NCBI GenBank assembly: GCA_023415205.1
Contig: JAEZLR010000029.1
Coordinates: 124,001-188,000, forward strand
Length of the DNA stretch: 64,000 nt
Direction: 5' to 3'
From: Bacillota bacterium
GTDB lineage: Bacteria > Bacillota > Clostridia > DSM-8532
The notes beneath the pieces are model-generated. The model ran no database searches, was not told where the DNA came from, and saw only the letters and a list, made by a program, of their open reading frames with translations. Positions 34,300-43,015 of this stretch are shown here, piece after piece. Position 1 is the stretch's first letter, and each line of letters begins with the position of its first letter. The translations under genes were made by a program, and so were the position numbers.

Positions 34300-35940
34300 T
34301 TAACCCTTAATATACATTCTGTTATAGTACTCATCAAGCATACGTTTCATGCCAAAGGGTTCCTTTGTGGTATTAATGGATGCCGCCATCATTTCAATCC
34401 ACTTTTCGCGGTTGTCATAGTAGGTGGGCATCACTTCTTTATTCAGTACGTTCTTAAGTGCTTTAAAGTCATGCTTGTCGCACTTTTCCTCGTTTTCTGT
34501 CTGGAAGCCGTCACCAAACTGCCAACCGTTGACGCCATGTTGGCAGGCTTCTGGCCACCAACCATCCAGAATGGAAACATTGAGAACACCATTCATAGAG
34601 GCCTTCATACCGGAGGTTCCGGAGGCTTCCTTGGGGCGTCGGGGGTTATTGAGCCATATATCCGAGCCACGGGTCAGGGCACGGCCAATGGTCATATCGT
34701 AGTTCTCCAGGAAGACAACACTTCCAGGATAAAGCTTGGTCATATCCACGATATCGGCAACAATTGCTTTACCGGTATCATCCAGAGGATGCGCCTTGCC
34801 GGAGAAGACGATCTGGAGCTTGCCCTTCTTGAGCAGGGGCTCGATAAACTTTCTGTCTGTAAAGATCAGATTGGAGCGCTTATAGGGAGCCGCACGGCGG
34901 GAGAAGCCTATCAGTAGGACATCAGGATCAAGGGCCACACCCGTTCTATCCTTGATAAAGGAAATCAGTTCCTTTTTGTTCTCCATGTGCCTTTGCCATA
35001 GAGCATCGGCGGTTTCCTTGCTTCCCGTATATTTTTCTGCCAGTTCAATCATCTTTCCGTCTACCCAGGTAGGAATATGAATGGCGTTGGTAATACCAAT
35101 AATCTCGCTTCTGTCCTTGATCTTCTTCCACATTTTGTTCGACGTGTCCTTGTGAAGATCAGCCACCGCATTGGATATCCGGGACAACCTTAAGGCGCCT
35201 ACCGTCATATTAAAGGGGCTTCCGCCAAGCGCTTTAAGCTGTGTCTTGTTAAGGCCCAGGCCAGCGCCCATATAAATCAGGCGGTCGATAGGATGGGACT
35301 CATTCCCCTGGACAATGGGGGTATGCGTGGTGAATACCACCTCTTCACGGGTCGCCTTCCAGGCATTTTCAAAGCTCATGCCCGTGGTCATCTTCTCTCT
35401 TAAAAGCTCAAAGCCAGCAAAGAGGGCATGCCCTTCGTTAAAGTGATAGACAGTTGGGGTAAGGCCCAGTGCTCTCAAGGCTCTGACGCCGCCTATGCCA
35501 AGTACCATTTCCTGAGCGACGCGCTCCTCGCCAAACCAGCCATAGAGCTGACCGGTGATCCAGCGTGCGTCACCATCATTGCCGTCAATATCCGTATCCA
35601 ATAGATACAGATTATTCACACCATGGGCATTATACTTCCAAACCTTAATTTTAACGTCCCTGCCCTTGATGGTGACATTAACAGTAACCCCTGTATCCTC
35701 CAAAAAGTCATATTGTCTGTTCTTATAGGCATCATAAGGCTTTCCGGTTTCTTTTTCGATATATTGGTCGCCATAGCCCTGCTTCCACTTAATACCGATA
35801 CCCACCATTGGATACTTTTCATCACAGGCTCCCTTCATATAGTCGCCAGCAAGGATACCCAAGCCTCCTGCGTAAAGCTTAACATTACTTTCAATGGCAT
35901 ATTCCATACAGAAATATGCAACGTTGGGCTTTTTCTTCAT
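34300..35940 (-). CDS. glgP: Alpha-glucan phosphorylase (short GlgP type)
   Basis: A 546-residue phosphorylase of the short GT35 type. It releases glucose-1-phosphate from alpha-1,4-glucans. NVAYFCMEYAIESNVKLYAG and GGLGILAGDYMKGACD at the N-terminus are family signatures. VYHFNEGHALFAGFELLRE and VFTTHTPIVQGNE follow, and the PLP lysine is in EASGTSGMKASMNGVLNVS. The ATG at 35940 is preceded by AAAGGAG; an upstream TTG at 35958 is unlikely. Downstream of maltose phosphorylase in the same operon; it would process maltodextrins or glycogen. Confidence 0.92.
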   Translation of the reverse strand: MKKKPNVAYFCMEYAIESNVKLYAGGLGILAGDYMKGACDEKYPMVGIGIKWKQGYGDQYIEKETGKPYDAYKNRQYDFLEDTGVTVNVTIKGRDVKIKVWKYNAHGVNNLYLLDTDIDGNDGDARWITGQLYGWFGEERVAQEMVLGIGGVRALRALGLTPTVYHFNEGHALFAGFELLREKMTTGMSFENAWKATREEVVFTTHTPIVQGNESHPIDRLIYMGAGLGLNKTQLKALGGSPFNMTVGALRLSRISNAVADLHKDTSNKMWKKIKDRSEIIGITNAIHIPTWVDGKMIELAEKYTGSKETADALWQRHMENKKELISFIKDRTGVALDPDVLLIGFSRRAAPYKRSNLIFTDRKFIEPLLKKGKLQIVFSGKAHPLDDTGKAIVADIVDMTKLYPGSVVFLENYDMTIGRALTRGSDIWLNNPRRPKEASGTSGMKASMNGVLNVSILDGWWPEACQHGVNGWQFGDGFQTENEEKCDKHDFKALKNVLNKEVMPTYYDNREKWIEMMAASINTTKEPFGMKRMLDEYYNRMYIKG

Positions 35941-36010
35941 CTCCTCTACTCCTTTCAAATGCGTTAGATATTATCTTTAGCTGATTAAGCCAAACCTCAC
36001 ATGAGATTAC

Positions 36011-38302
36011 CTAAGACTGCTTGAAGGCTACTCCCTTTTCCAACAGTATCTTTTTGTTAAAGAGAATAATTTCGACGGGCAAGCCGTCTTCAAGGAGAAC
36101 CGTGGTGCCCTGATCATCCACTGACACCTTTATGAACCGTCCACGGTAAACCAAACGGAAGGAATAATTCTTCCAGGAAGCCGGTTTAAAAGGGGCCAAA
36201 GACAGCTCACCATTTTTAATTCTCATGCCCCCAAAGCCGTTGACAATGCTCATCCAGGTTCCCGCCATGGAGGTGATATGGAGACCGTCATCGGTATCCT
36301 TATTGTAGTTATCAAGATCCAATCTGGCCGTCCTTAAATAAAGCTCATAGGCCTTATCCTCCCGGCCGATTTCTGAGGCAATTATGGAGTATACACAAGG
36401 GGACAGAGAAGATTCATGAACGGTTCTAGGCTCATAAAAATCAAAGTTTCTAGCTTTTTCTTCCAAGGAGTATTGGTCATTTAAGAACCAAAGCCCTTGC
36501 AGGACATCCGCCTGCTTGATAAAACAAGATCTTAATATTCTATCCCATGACCAGTTTTTGTTAAGAGGAAGCTCTTCGGGTGCCAGATCAGCCACCAGGA
36601 CCTGTTCTTTATCAAGATACCCGTCCTGTTGTAAAAACACACCCAGTTCTTTGTCTTCAGGAAGATACATGGTCCTACTGATACGCTCAAAGGCTTCCAC
36701 CTCTCCGCCTGAGAGACCTAGGCGGGCCTTGGCCTCCTCGTATCGGTCAGGGTACCTTTCCTTCATCATGGCAAGCACGTCAACGGTATATTGGAGGCTC
36801 CACTTCACCATGCGGTTAGTGTACCAGTTATTGTTAACATTGTTTTCGTATTCGTTGGGGCCGGTAACCCCCAGAATCATGGAGATATTCTTCACAGGAT
36901 TGTAATGGGCTCTTGACACCCAAAAACGAGAGGTTTCCACCAATACGTCTATGCCTTTAGAGACAAGATAAGACTCGTCATTTGTATAATCTGTAAAGCT
37001 CTTAATGGCATAGGTAATGGCACAATTACGGTGAATCTCCTCAAAGGTGATCTCCCATTCGTTATGGCATTCCTCTCCGTTCATGGTGACCATGGGGTAT
37101 AGCGCACCGGCGGTTCCTAATTTAGCCGAGTTTTCCTTGGCCTTTTCCAACTGATTGTGCCGGTAGACCAAAAGGCTTCTAGCGATTTCAGGCTGCTGAG
37201 TTCCCAAATAGAAATAGAGGCAGTAGGCTTCCGTATCCCAATAGGTGCTTCCACCATATTTTTCTCCCGTAAACCCCTTAGGCCCTATGTTCAGTCTTGG
37301 GTCATCTCCAGAATAAGTGCAGTTAAGGTGATAGATGTTAAAGCGTATCCCCTGCTGAGCTGGAATGTCACCTGAAATAGTGATATCTCCCATGCGCCAG
37401 ATATCATTCCATTTCTCCTTATGTGCTTCAAATAAATTGGCATAACCCGTCGATGCAGCCTGTTGAGCCTTTTGAAGTGCCAATTTTTCAATACCCTTTT
37501 CCTCATAGTATCGGTCGCTTACCACAGCCACTATCTTTTCAAGAGTAGCCTGCGCTCCTTTACTGACGCGGGTATTGATCTTAACACCGACATATTCGCC
37601 GGTTCGCTCGTTCACAGGATAGGTCTCCTGTACCGACGCACCAAATAGCTTCCAATAAAACGCTGCAGAAACTGTAAAATCGGTCTTGCGAGTTTTCATA
37701 GTCACGTGGGCAGCATCTTTTCCGGTACTGCTGTTGACATAATCCCAAAATTTTTCATTGTAATTGGCATCTTCATTTTTAATATCGCCATTGAGGAAAG
37801 GAATCAGTGTGATATCTGCATCCCGTGTAAGGCTCTTTACACTATACCTTATTGCCGCAATATCGGGATCGGCATAGCTAATGAAGCGTTCTGTCTTGAT
37901 TTCATACTCAGCGCCGTCGGTTCCAATAAAGGTAAAGCCTCTTCTCAGAACACTCTCCTTCATATCCAGTTCCCTTATATATCCTGTAAAGCGCGAAGAA
38001 GCCAAATCCACTACTTCCCCGTTAATAAAAACACGTATCCCGATAAAATCAATGGCATTCAAAACTTTTGCGAAATATTCTGGATAACCGTTTTTCCACC
38101 AGCCCACACGGGTTTTATCCGGGTAATAAACACCCGCCACATAGGTTCCTTTAAGGGAATCTCCCGAGAAGTCCTCCTCATGGTTGCCTCTTAATCCCAT
38201 TCTTCCATTACCGGAAGACATCAAGCTCTCAAAAAGGCGGTTTTCCTCAGATGAAAAGCCCTCCTGTATAATTTTCCATTCATGGTTGACCAGCAAACTC
38301 AT
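36011..38302 (-). CDS. Glycoside hydrolase family 65 maltose phosphorylase
   Basis: 763 residues, full length for GH65. FTGEKYGGSTYWDTEAYCL and MVTMNGEECHNEWEITFEE match maltose phosphorylases. The catalytic acid is the Glu of VTGPNEYENNVNNNWYTN near residue 480. A phosphate-site loop lies near VHESSLSPCVYSI. It would split maltose with phosphate into glucose and beta-glucose-1-phosphate. The divergent beta-phosphoglucomutase takes that product, which supports maltose over trehalose or kojibiose. ATG at 38302 with GGAGG upstream. Confidence 0.92.
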   Translation of the reverse strand: MSLLVNHEWKIIQEGFSSEENRLFESLMSSGNGRMGLRGNHEEDFSGDSLKGTYVAGVYYPDKTRVGWWKNGYPEYFAKVLNAIDFIGIRVFINGEVVDLASSRFTGYIRELDMKESVLRRGFTFIGTDGAEYEIKTERFISYADPDIAAIRYSVKSLTRDADITLIPFLNGDIKNEDANYNEKFWDYVNSSTGKDAAHVTMKTRKTDFTVSAAFYWKLFGASVQETYPVNERTGEYVGVKINTRVSKGAQATLEKIVAVVSDRYYEEKGIEKLALQKAQQAASTGYANLFEAHKEKWNDIWRMGDITISGDIPAQQGIRFNIYHLNCTYSGDDPRLNIGPKGFTGEKYGGSTYWDTEAYCLYFYLGTQQPEIARSLLVYRHNQLEKAKENSAKLGTAGALYPMVTMNGEECHNEWEITFEEIHRNCAITYAIKSFTDYTNDESYLVSKGIDVLVETSRFWVSRAHYNPVKNISMILGVTGPNEYENNVNNNWYTNRMVKWSLQYTVDVLAMMKERYPDRYEEAKARLGLSGGEVEAFERISRTMYLPEDKELGVFLQQDGYLDKEQVLVADLAPEELPLNKNWSWDRILRSCFIKQADVLQGLWFLNDQYSLEEKARNFDFYEPRTVHESSLSPCVYSIIASEIGREDKAYELYLRTARLDLDNYNKDTDDGLHITSMAGTWMSIVNGFGGMRIKNGELSLAPFKPASWKNYSFRLVYRGRFIKVSVDDQGTTVLLEDGLPVEIILFNKKILLEKGVAFKQS

Positions 38303-38360
38303 TTCCTTAACCTCCAAATGTCAAGCGTAGAAAAATCTCAATGTTGTCTATTAGCCCTGC

Positions 38361-39377
38361 TTATAAGGCCGATTCTCTCTCCACCAAATGAGTGGGCACA
38401 ATATAGTGGGTGGTGGTATTATCTTTTCTTTCAATGTTGTCTATAAGCACCTTGGCAGCGTGAAACCCTAGTTTGTCTGCATTGACATCAACGGAAGTCA
38501 GCTTGGGACTCTGATACATGCCTAAGGGCGTATTGTTAAAGCCAGTCACAGCCAAACCTGTAAGACCTTTTTCCTGCATGGCCTTAAAAACACCCAGCGC
38601 CTGCATATCATCACAGGTTACCACCGCAGTCGGCTTATTTTGCCCAGTTTCCCATGCTGATATGATTTTCATCATACATTCATAGCCAAATTCATCAGAA
38701 AAATCCCCATTTTCAAACAAAAAAGACCTTTCCACCTGCACACCATGAATGGACATAGCCCGCTTATAGCCTTCCAATCTATCCTTGGAGACGTTGTGCC
38801 CCAACGGCCCACCAATAAAAGAGATGGCTGTATGACCCTTGGATATAAGGTAATCCGTCACTTGATAAGTGGCCTGAAAGTTATCGTTATCCACCCAAAG
38901 CACACCCTTAGTATCATCAGGACGTCCGATAACTGAAAAAGGAAATTTCTTTTTCTTCAAATAGCTGATACACTTGTCATTGGTTCTTGAAGTAAATAGA
39001 ATAATACCATCAACACTTTTGCTGGAGACATAGCGCATGGCAATATTTAGGTCTTCTTCTTCGCTTTTATTAAATGCAAACATAACGTTGTAACCATTTT
39101 CTTGTGCATAAATGCTAATACCGGTCAGAGCCTCGATGAAGAACGGATTTCGGATTAAAGATTCAGCCTCGGTATTGAGTATGAGACCAATTGTCTTGGT
39201 TGAGCAATTTGCCAAGCTCCGCGCTATGGCATTGGGATAATAATTGAGTTCTTCCACTACCTTTCTTACGCGTTGCTTGGTTTCTTCACTAATTCTTGGA
39301 TTGTCCGACAGAACACGAGAAACAGTTGAGGCGGAAACACCTGCAGCTTTTGCTACATCATTAATGGTTGCACCCAT
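38361..39377 (-). CDS. LacI-family regulator of maltose utilisation
   Basis: A 338-residue LacI-type repressor. The helix-turn-helix is at residues 3-24 (TINDVAKAAGVSASTVSRVL), with the hinge near YYPNAIARSLA and a periplasmic-binding-like sensor domain (VDGIILFTSR, AISFIGGPLG, AVVTCDDMQALG). The ATG at 39377 follows AAAGGG. It is first in the operon with maltose phosphorylase and alpha-glucan phosphorylase and divergent from beta-phosphoglucomutase. Matching operators in both promoters suggest it controls the whole set, including itself. Confidence 0.92.
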   Translation of the reverse strand: MGATINDVAKAAGVSASTVSRVLSDNPRISEETKQRVRKVVEELNYYPNAIARSLANCSTKTIGLILNTEAESLIRNPFFIEALTGISIYAQENGYNVMFAFNKSEEEDLNIAMRYVSSKSVDGIILFTSRTNDKCISYLKKKKFPFSVIGRPDDTKGVLWVDNDNFQATYQVTDYLISKGHTAISFIGGPLGHNVSKDRLEGYKRAMSIHGVQVERSFLFENGDFSDEFGYECMMKIISAWETGQNKPTAVVTCDDMQALGVFKAMQEKGLTGLAVTGFNNTPLGMYQSPKLTSVDVNADKLGFHAAKVLIDNIERKDNTTTHYIVPTHLVERESAL

Positions 39378-39421
39378 GGCTTGCACCCTTTCTTTTGGTT
39401 GGTTTTTCTTTTATCTCGGTG

Positions 39422-39469
39422 TTCAAGCGTTTGCACAACTATTATATTATTCCTGAAGTATTTTGTCAA
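39422..39469 (-). promoter_or_regulatory. Promoter and operator of the lacI-type/maltose phosphorylase operon
   Basis: Minus strand: TTGACA (39464-39469), 17 bases, TATAAT (39441-39446), a full consensus promoter. TGCAAACGCTTGAA (39422-39435) lies just past the start site and has the central CG of LacI-type sites; it is also close to a CcpA cre. Confidence 0.85.
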
Positions 39470-39553
39470 GATATACTGTAAGTGTCCTTAGAACTTGCAG
39501 ATGCTAGCTGATTTTATAAGATTTTTATTGTATTTAGTAAGAAAACCTTACAT

Positions 39554-39608
39554 TTGACTTTGCACATGCCTTGATATATAATATTGGAAATATGTGCAAC
39601 CGATTGTA
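39554..39608 (+). promoter_or_regulatory. Promoter and operator of the beta-phosphoglucomutase gene
   Basis: TTGACT (39554-39559), 17 bases, TATAAT (39577-39582). TGCAACCGATTGTA (39595-39608) follows at about +6 to +20 and matches the opposite operator in the pattern TGCAAxCGxTTGxA. Confidence 0.82.
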
Positions 39609-39647
39609 TTTTAGGAATTCCTTCATAAATCTGCGGAGGTAAAATGG

Positions 39648-40301
39648 ATGAGCATTAGAGCAGCTCTGTTTGATTTGGATGGCGTTATTGTCGATACCGC
39701 AAAATATCATTTTCTTGCATGGAAAAGGCTCGCTGAAGAGTTAGGTTCGGTTTTTACCGAGAAAGATAATGAGCGACTCAAAGGCGTATCCAGAATGCGG
39801 TCTCTCGAAATTCTTTTGGAGGTTGGCGGTCTTACAGGCAGATTCTCTGAGGAAGAGATGGCTTTGATGGCTACAAAGAAGAATAATTGGTATGTTGAAT
39901 ATATCTCAAAGATGGATGAAAGTGAAATTCTTAAGGGCACCCTTGAATGTCTCAAGAGTTTCCGGGCGCTAGGGATAAAAACCGCCCTAGGATCAGCCAG
40001 TAAAAATGCACTCCTCATCCTTAACAACCTGAATCTCATTTCCTATTTTGATGCTATCATTGATGGAACAAAAACCTCAAAGGCCAAGCCTGACCCTGAG
40101 GTCTTTCTACTGGGTGCTCAGGCTGTGGGCGTCTCACCCGAGGAATGTGTTGTCTTTGAGGATGCCCAGGCCGGCTTGGAAGCCGCAAAAAGTGCCGGAA
40201 TGAAGGCCATAGCCGTGGGCAGGCCCGAGGATCTGACCGGGTACGACCTGATTGTTAAGGGCTTGTATGAGGTTGATCCGGTTGAAATAGCCAAACTATA
40301 A
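39648..40301 (+). CDS. pgmB: Beta-phosphoglucomutase
   Basis: A 217-residue HAD-superfamily mutase. The nucleophile motif FDLDGVIVDTAKYHFLAWK (Asp9, Asp11) is followed by the cap domain. Motif II is LGSASKN, the lysine is in TSKAKPDPEVFL, and motif IV is VVFEDAQAGLEAA. It converts beta-glucose-1-phosphate to glucose-6-phosphate. GGAGG precedes the ATG at 39648. Divergent from and co-regulated with maltose phosphorylase. Confidence 0.95.
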   Translation: MSIRAALFDLDGVIVDTAKYHFLAWKRLAEELGSVFTEKDNERLKGVSRMRSLEILLEVGGLTGRFSEEEMALMATKKNNWYVEYISKMDESEILKGTLECLKSFRALGIKTALGSASKNALLILNNLNLISYFDAIIDGTKTSKAKPDPEVFLLGAQAVGVSPEECVVFEDAQAGLEAAKSAGMKAIAVGRPEDLTGYDLIVKGLYEVDPVEIAKL

Positions 40302-40315
40302 AAAGAAATGTGCAT

Positions 40316-40352
40316 AAAAAAACCAGCTTGATCGCGTTCAAGCTGGTTTTTT
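40316..40352. terminator. Bidirectional terminator after pgmB
   Basis: ACCAGCTTGA/TCAAGCTGGT stem with a 6-base loop, flanked by A and T tracts, so it can terminate on both strands. It serves pgmB (+), and reads as the distal purA terminator (-). Confidence 0.9.
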
Positions 40353-40393
40353 ATTAGTTGGTGGTAATTTACTGTTTTCCTGCTTTACTTTCA

Positions 40394-40505
40394 CACATTC
40401 CTATGGAATGTGCTTTTGTATTCCAGTTCCGATCACGCCTACAGTCTAGATTCCCTTACTTTTCTCGCATGCTTTCACATTGGCTTCGCCAATGCTACCG
40501 CATGC
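40394..40505. repeat. Cluster of two hairpins in the pgmB-purA spacer
   Basis: CACATTCC-TAT-GGAATGTG at 40394-40412, and CATTGGC-TTC-GCCAATG at 40478-40494 enclosed by GCATGC on both sides (40467-40472, 40500-40505). Neither has a T-tract. It could be an mRNA-end structure or a dispersed palindromic element. Confidence 0.5.
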
Positions 40506-40527
40506 CTAAAATCGACAGAGTTCTTTA

Positions 40528-41802
40528 CTATAACGTAATAGTCTGTTCTCTATCGGGGCCTACGCCAATGTATTTCATCTTGACGCCAGTGATCTCTTCA
40601 ATTCTTCTCACATAGCGCTTGGCTGCTTCAGGCAGGGCCTCAAAACGGCGTACCTTGGATATATCAACGCCCTTCCAGCTTTCAAACTCCTCATAGATGG
40701 GTTTGCAGCGCTCCAGTTCCTTGAGATTGGAGGGATAGTAATCGATGGAATTCCCATCCAATTTATAGCCTACACACAGCTTGATAGCATCCAGCTTGCC
40801 AATGGTGTCCAAATGATTCATGCAAAGACCTGTCAACCCGTTGACCCGTGCGGCGTATTTGAGCATAACGCCATCCAGCCAGCCGCATCGGCGGGGGCGA
40901 CCGGTCGTGGTGCCGTATTCATGACCCAGCTCACGAATAGTATCGCCGATTTCATTAAGCTGCTCGGTAACAAAAGGCCCAGCACCCACGCGGGAAGTAT
41001 AAGCCTTCATAACCCCGAGAACCTCCGTAATCATTCTGGGGCCAACCCCGGCTCCTGTACAGACACCCCCGGCAATGGGGTTGGAGGAGGTGACAAAGGG
41101 ATAGGTTCCAAAATCGATATCCAAGAAGGTTGCTTGAGCCCCTTCAAAAAGAACCATTTTTCCTTGTTCAAGGGCCACATGAATCAAGGCGTTCACATCT
41201 CGGACATAAGGCCTTAGAAGCTCCGCGTATCCCAGATAATCAGAGATTATCTTTTCAGGATCCAGGGGTGTCCCTCCATAAACCTTCTCGATCATGGCAT
41301 TTTTAATCTCTATATTAGCATATACCTTTTCTTTAAAGGTTTCGGCATCCATGAGGTCGCCCATGCGAATTCCGCTGCGCTCAGCCTTATCGGTATAAGC
41401 CGGTCCGATACCACGCTTGGTGGTACCCAGGCCATCCTTGCCCCTTTTGCTTTCCTGAAGGGCATCCAACGCAATATGCCATGGCATGATCACATGAGCG
41501 CGATCACTGATGTAAAGCGTGGCCATTTCAACCTCTTGCTGCCTCAGGCGATCTATCTCCATGAGTATGACGGCTGGATCAATCACTACACCGTTGGAAA
41601 CAATGCACGTGATATCCTTCCTCAGTATGCCCGACGGGATAAGGTGTAGCGCATATTTGACACCTTCATGGACGATGGTGTGGCCCGCATTGTTTCCGCC
41701 TGAGAAACGCACGACATAATCAGTATCGCCTGATAAGATATCGATATATTTCCCTTTACCCTCATCTCCCCACTGTGTTCCAATGACAACTATACCTGCC
41801 AT
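40528..41802 (-). CDS. purA: Adenylosuccinate synthetase
   Basis: A 424-residue GTP-dependent enzyme joining IMP and aspartate on the path to AMP. VIGTQWGDEGKGKYIDIL is the nucleotide loop, GGNNAGHTIV the IMP site, TTKRGIGPAYTDKAERSGIR follows, and FVTSSNPIAGG and EYGTTTGRPRRCGWLD complete the family pattern. ATG at 41802 with GGAGG 9 bases before. Monocistronic in appearance; the upstream 405-base spacer holds an AraC remnant and no riboswitch that I recognise. Confidence 0.97.
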   Translation of the reverse strand: MAGIVVIGTQWGDEGKGKYIDILSGDTDYVVRFSGGNNAGHTIVHEGVKYALHLIPSGILRKDITCIVSNGVVIDPAVILMEIDRLRQQEVEMATLYISDRAHVIMPWHIALDALQESKRGKDGLGTTKRGIGPAYTDKAERSGIRMGDLMDAETFKEKVYANIEIKNAMIEKVYGGTPLDPEKIISDYLGYAELLRPYVRDVNALIHVALEQGKMVLFEGAQATFLDIDFGTYPFVTSSNPIAGGVCTGAGVGPRMITEVLGVMKAYTSRVGAGPFVTEQLNEIGDTIRELGHEYGTTTGRPRRCGWLDGVMLKYAARVNGLTGLCMNHLDTIGKLDAIKLCVGYKLDGNSIDYYPSNLKELERCKPIYEEFESWKGVDISKVRRFEALPEAAKRYVRRIEEITGVKMKYIGVGPDREQTITL

Positions 41803-42067
41803 AATACCATTCCTCCATAAAAAACATCCGACTAAATTCAACCGACCTTATAGGCGCAACCTCAACAAGACCAGGGCATGCATCCTTGGACAAAGGATTA
41901 ATTTTTAAGTTGTCCAGTCGGCATTAATATTATATAGGGTATAGCCTTTTAATGCAAACACAATTCTTCTGAAGGTTGACAAGGAGCTTTCCCAAACACC
42001 CCTGAGGGTACCCCCTAAACAAGGTCTATAGAGTTCCCGTCCTCCATCAACGATTTCTAATACATAA

Positions 42068-42211
42068 AAGCTAGTCTCCATGAACCCACAACTCAGCATT
42101 GGAGATGTGGCCCAGTCGGTGGGATATGAAGAACCCCTTCAGTTTTCCAAAACCTTCAGGAAAACCAAAGGGGACTCACCTTATCATTATCGAAAAAACG
42201 CCGGGTATTAG
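42068..42211 (+). pseudogene. Remnant of an AraC/XylS-family regulator (C-terminal helix-turn-helix only)
   Basis: Reading the plus strand, 47 codons give NPQLSIGDVAQSVGYEEPLQ then FSKTFRKTKGDSPYHYRKNA and GY before TAG. This is the second helix-turn-helix and tail of an AraC-family protein. A TAA lies in frame just upstream (42065-42067), and no N-terminal part is found in the preceding 260 bases. The end overlaps the deoC stop by 4 bases, convergently. It could have regulated deoC or purA once. Confidence 0.75.
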
Positions 42212-42891
42212 TAGCCGCTATTGGAACGGCCCTGACCGCTTACCAGTACAGGGGTGGTGGAAGAACCTACGCCCAGCCTTTCACAGCCCATTTCAATATA
42301 GTGAAGCGCTGTTTCTCTATCACGGATGCCCCCCGAGGCCTTGACACGTATCCGGCCCTTTGCAGCTTCCAGCATGGCTTTCACAGCCTCATCAGAAGCC
42401 CCCTGATTATGAAACCCCGTAGAGGTTTTGACAAAGTCGGCCCCCGCCTCGATACAAATTTCTGTTGTTTTTTTAATTTCTTCAACGGTAAGGGTGCAGG
42501 ATTCAAAAATGACCTTTAAAAGCACTCCTGCCTTACGAGTGATCTCCGATACAGCCTGGATATCCTTTAAAACCTTACCCCATAAGCCCGAACGGATAAA
42601 GCCGAAGTTGGCCACCATATCTATTTCCTTAAGGCCCTTGAACGCATAATGTGAAGCCTCGAAGGCTTTGACTTCGGTGGGCACGCAGCCATGAGGGAAC
42701 GCCAGAACACAGCAAACATCTGTTTTAGTCCCCTTACATAAACTGACAGCCAGATCAATATCACAGGGCCGTACACAGACCGTCCGGACGGTATGATCCA
42801 CACCCTCCAGAATAGCCTTCCGGGCCTCCTCTTGAGTCATTTCTGGTTTTAGTACTGCATGATCGATGTAACGCGAAATATTAATCTCCAT
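42208..42891 (-). CDS. deoC: Deoxyribose-phosphate aldolase
   Basis: A 227-residue class I aldolase that splits 2-deoxyribose-5-phosphate into acetaldehyde and glyceraldehyde-3-phosphate. The Schiff-base lysine is in FVKTSTGFHN and the second lysine in RVKASGGIRDRE. Asp of IDHAVLKPE begins the barrel. GGAGG lies before the ATG. It completes the route begun by pdp and deoB 37 kb away. It has its own promoter and is convergent with the AraC remnant, which may have trimmed its C-terminal codons (ends RSNSGY). Confidence 0.94.
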   Translation of the reverse strand: MEINISRYIDHAVLKPEMTQEEARKAILEGVDHTVRTVCVRPCDIDLAVSLCKGTKTDVCCVLAFPHGCVPTEVKAFEASHYAFKGLKEIDMVANFGFIRSGLWGKVLKDIQAVSEITRKAGVLLKVIFESCTLTVEEIKKTTEICIEAGADFVKTSTGFHNQGASDEAVKAMLEAAKGRIRVKASGGIRDRETALHYIEMGCERLGVGSSTTPVLVSGQGRSNSGY

Positions 42892-42975
42892 AGCTTGTCC
42901 TCCTTGATACGAAGGAATCAGAAGGAGCTTCCTCCCTCATTCCCGTCGGGCCTGTTGACTTATCCCAACACTGAA

Positions 42976-43005
42976 AGTATAGGCCAAAAAGCCCAGTGCT
43001 GTCAA
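42976..43005 (-). promoter_or_regulatory. deoC promoter
   Basis: TTGACA (43000-43005), 18-base spacer, TATACT (42976-42981) on the minus strand, 85 bases before the deoC ATG. Confidence 0.7.
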
Positions 43006-43015
43006 CGAAGAGGCT

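Noticed and set aside
41905..42099. 64-codon minus-strand frame upstream of purA
   Set aside because: No ribosome site in frame, partly overlaps the AraC remnant, and no similarity I recognise.
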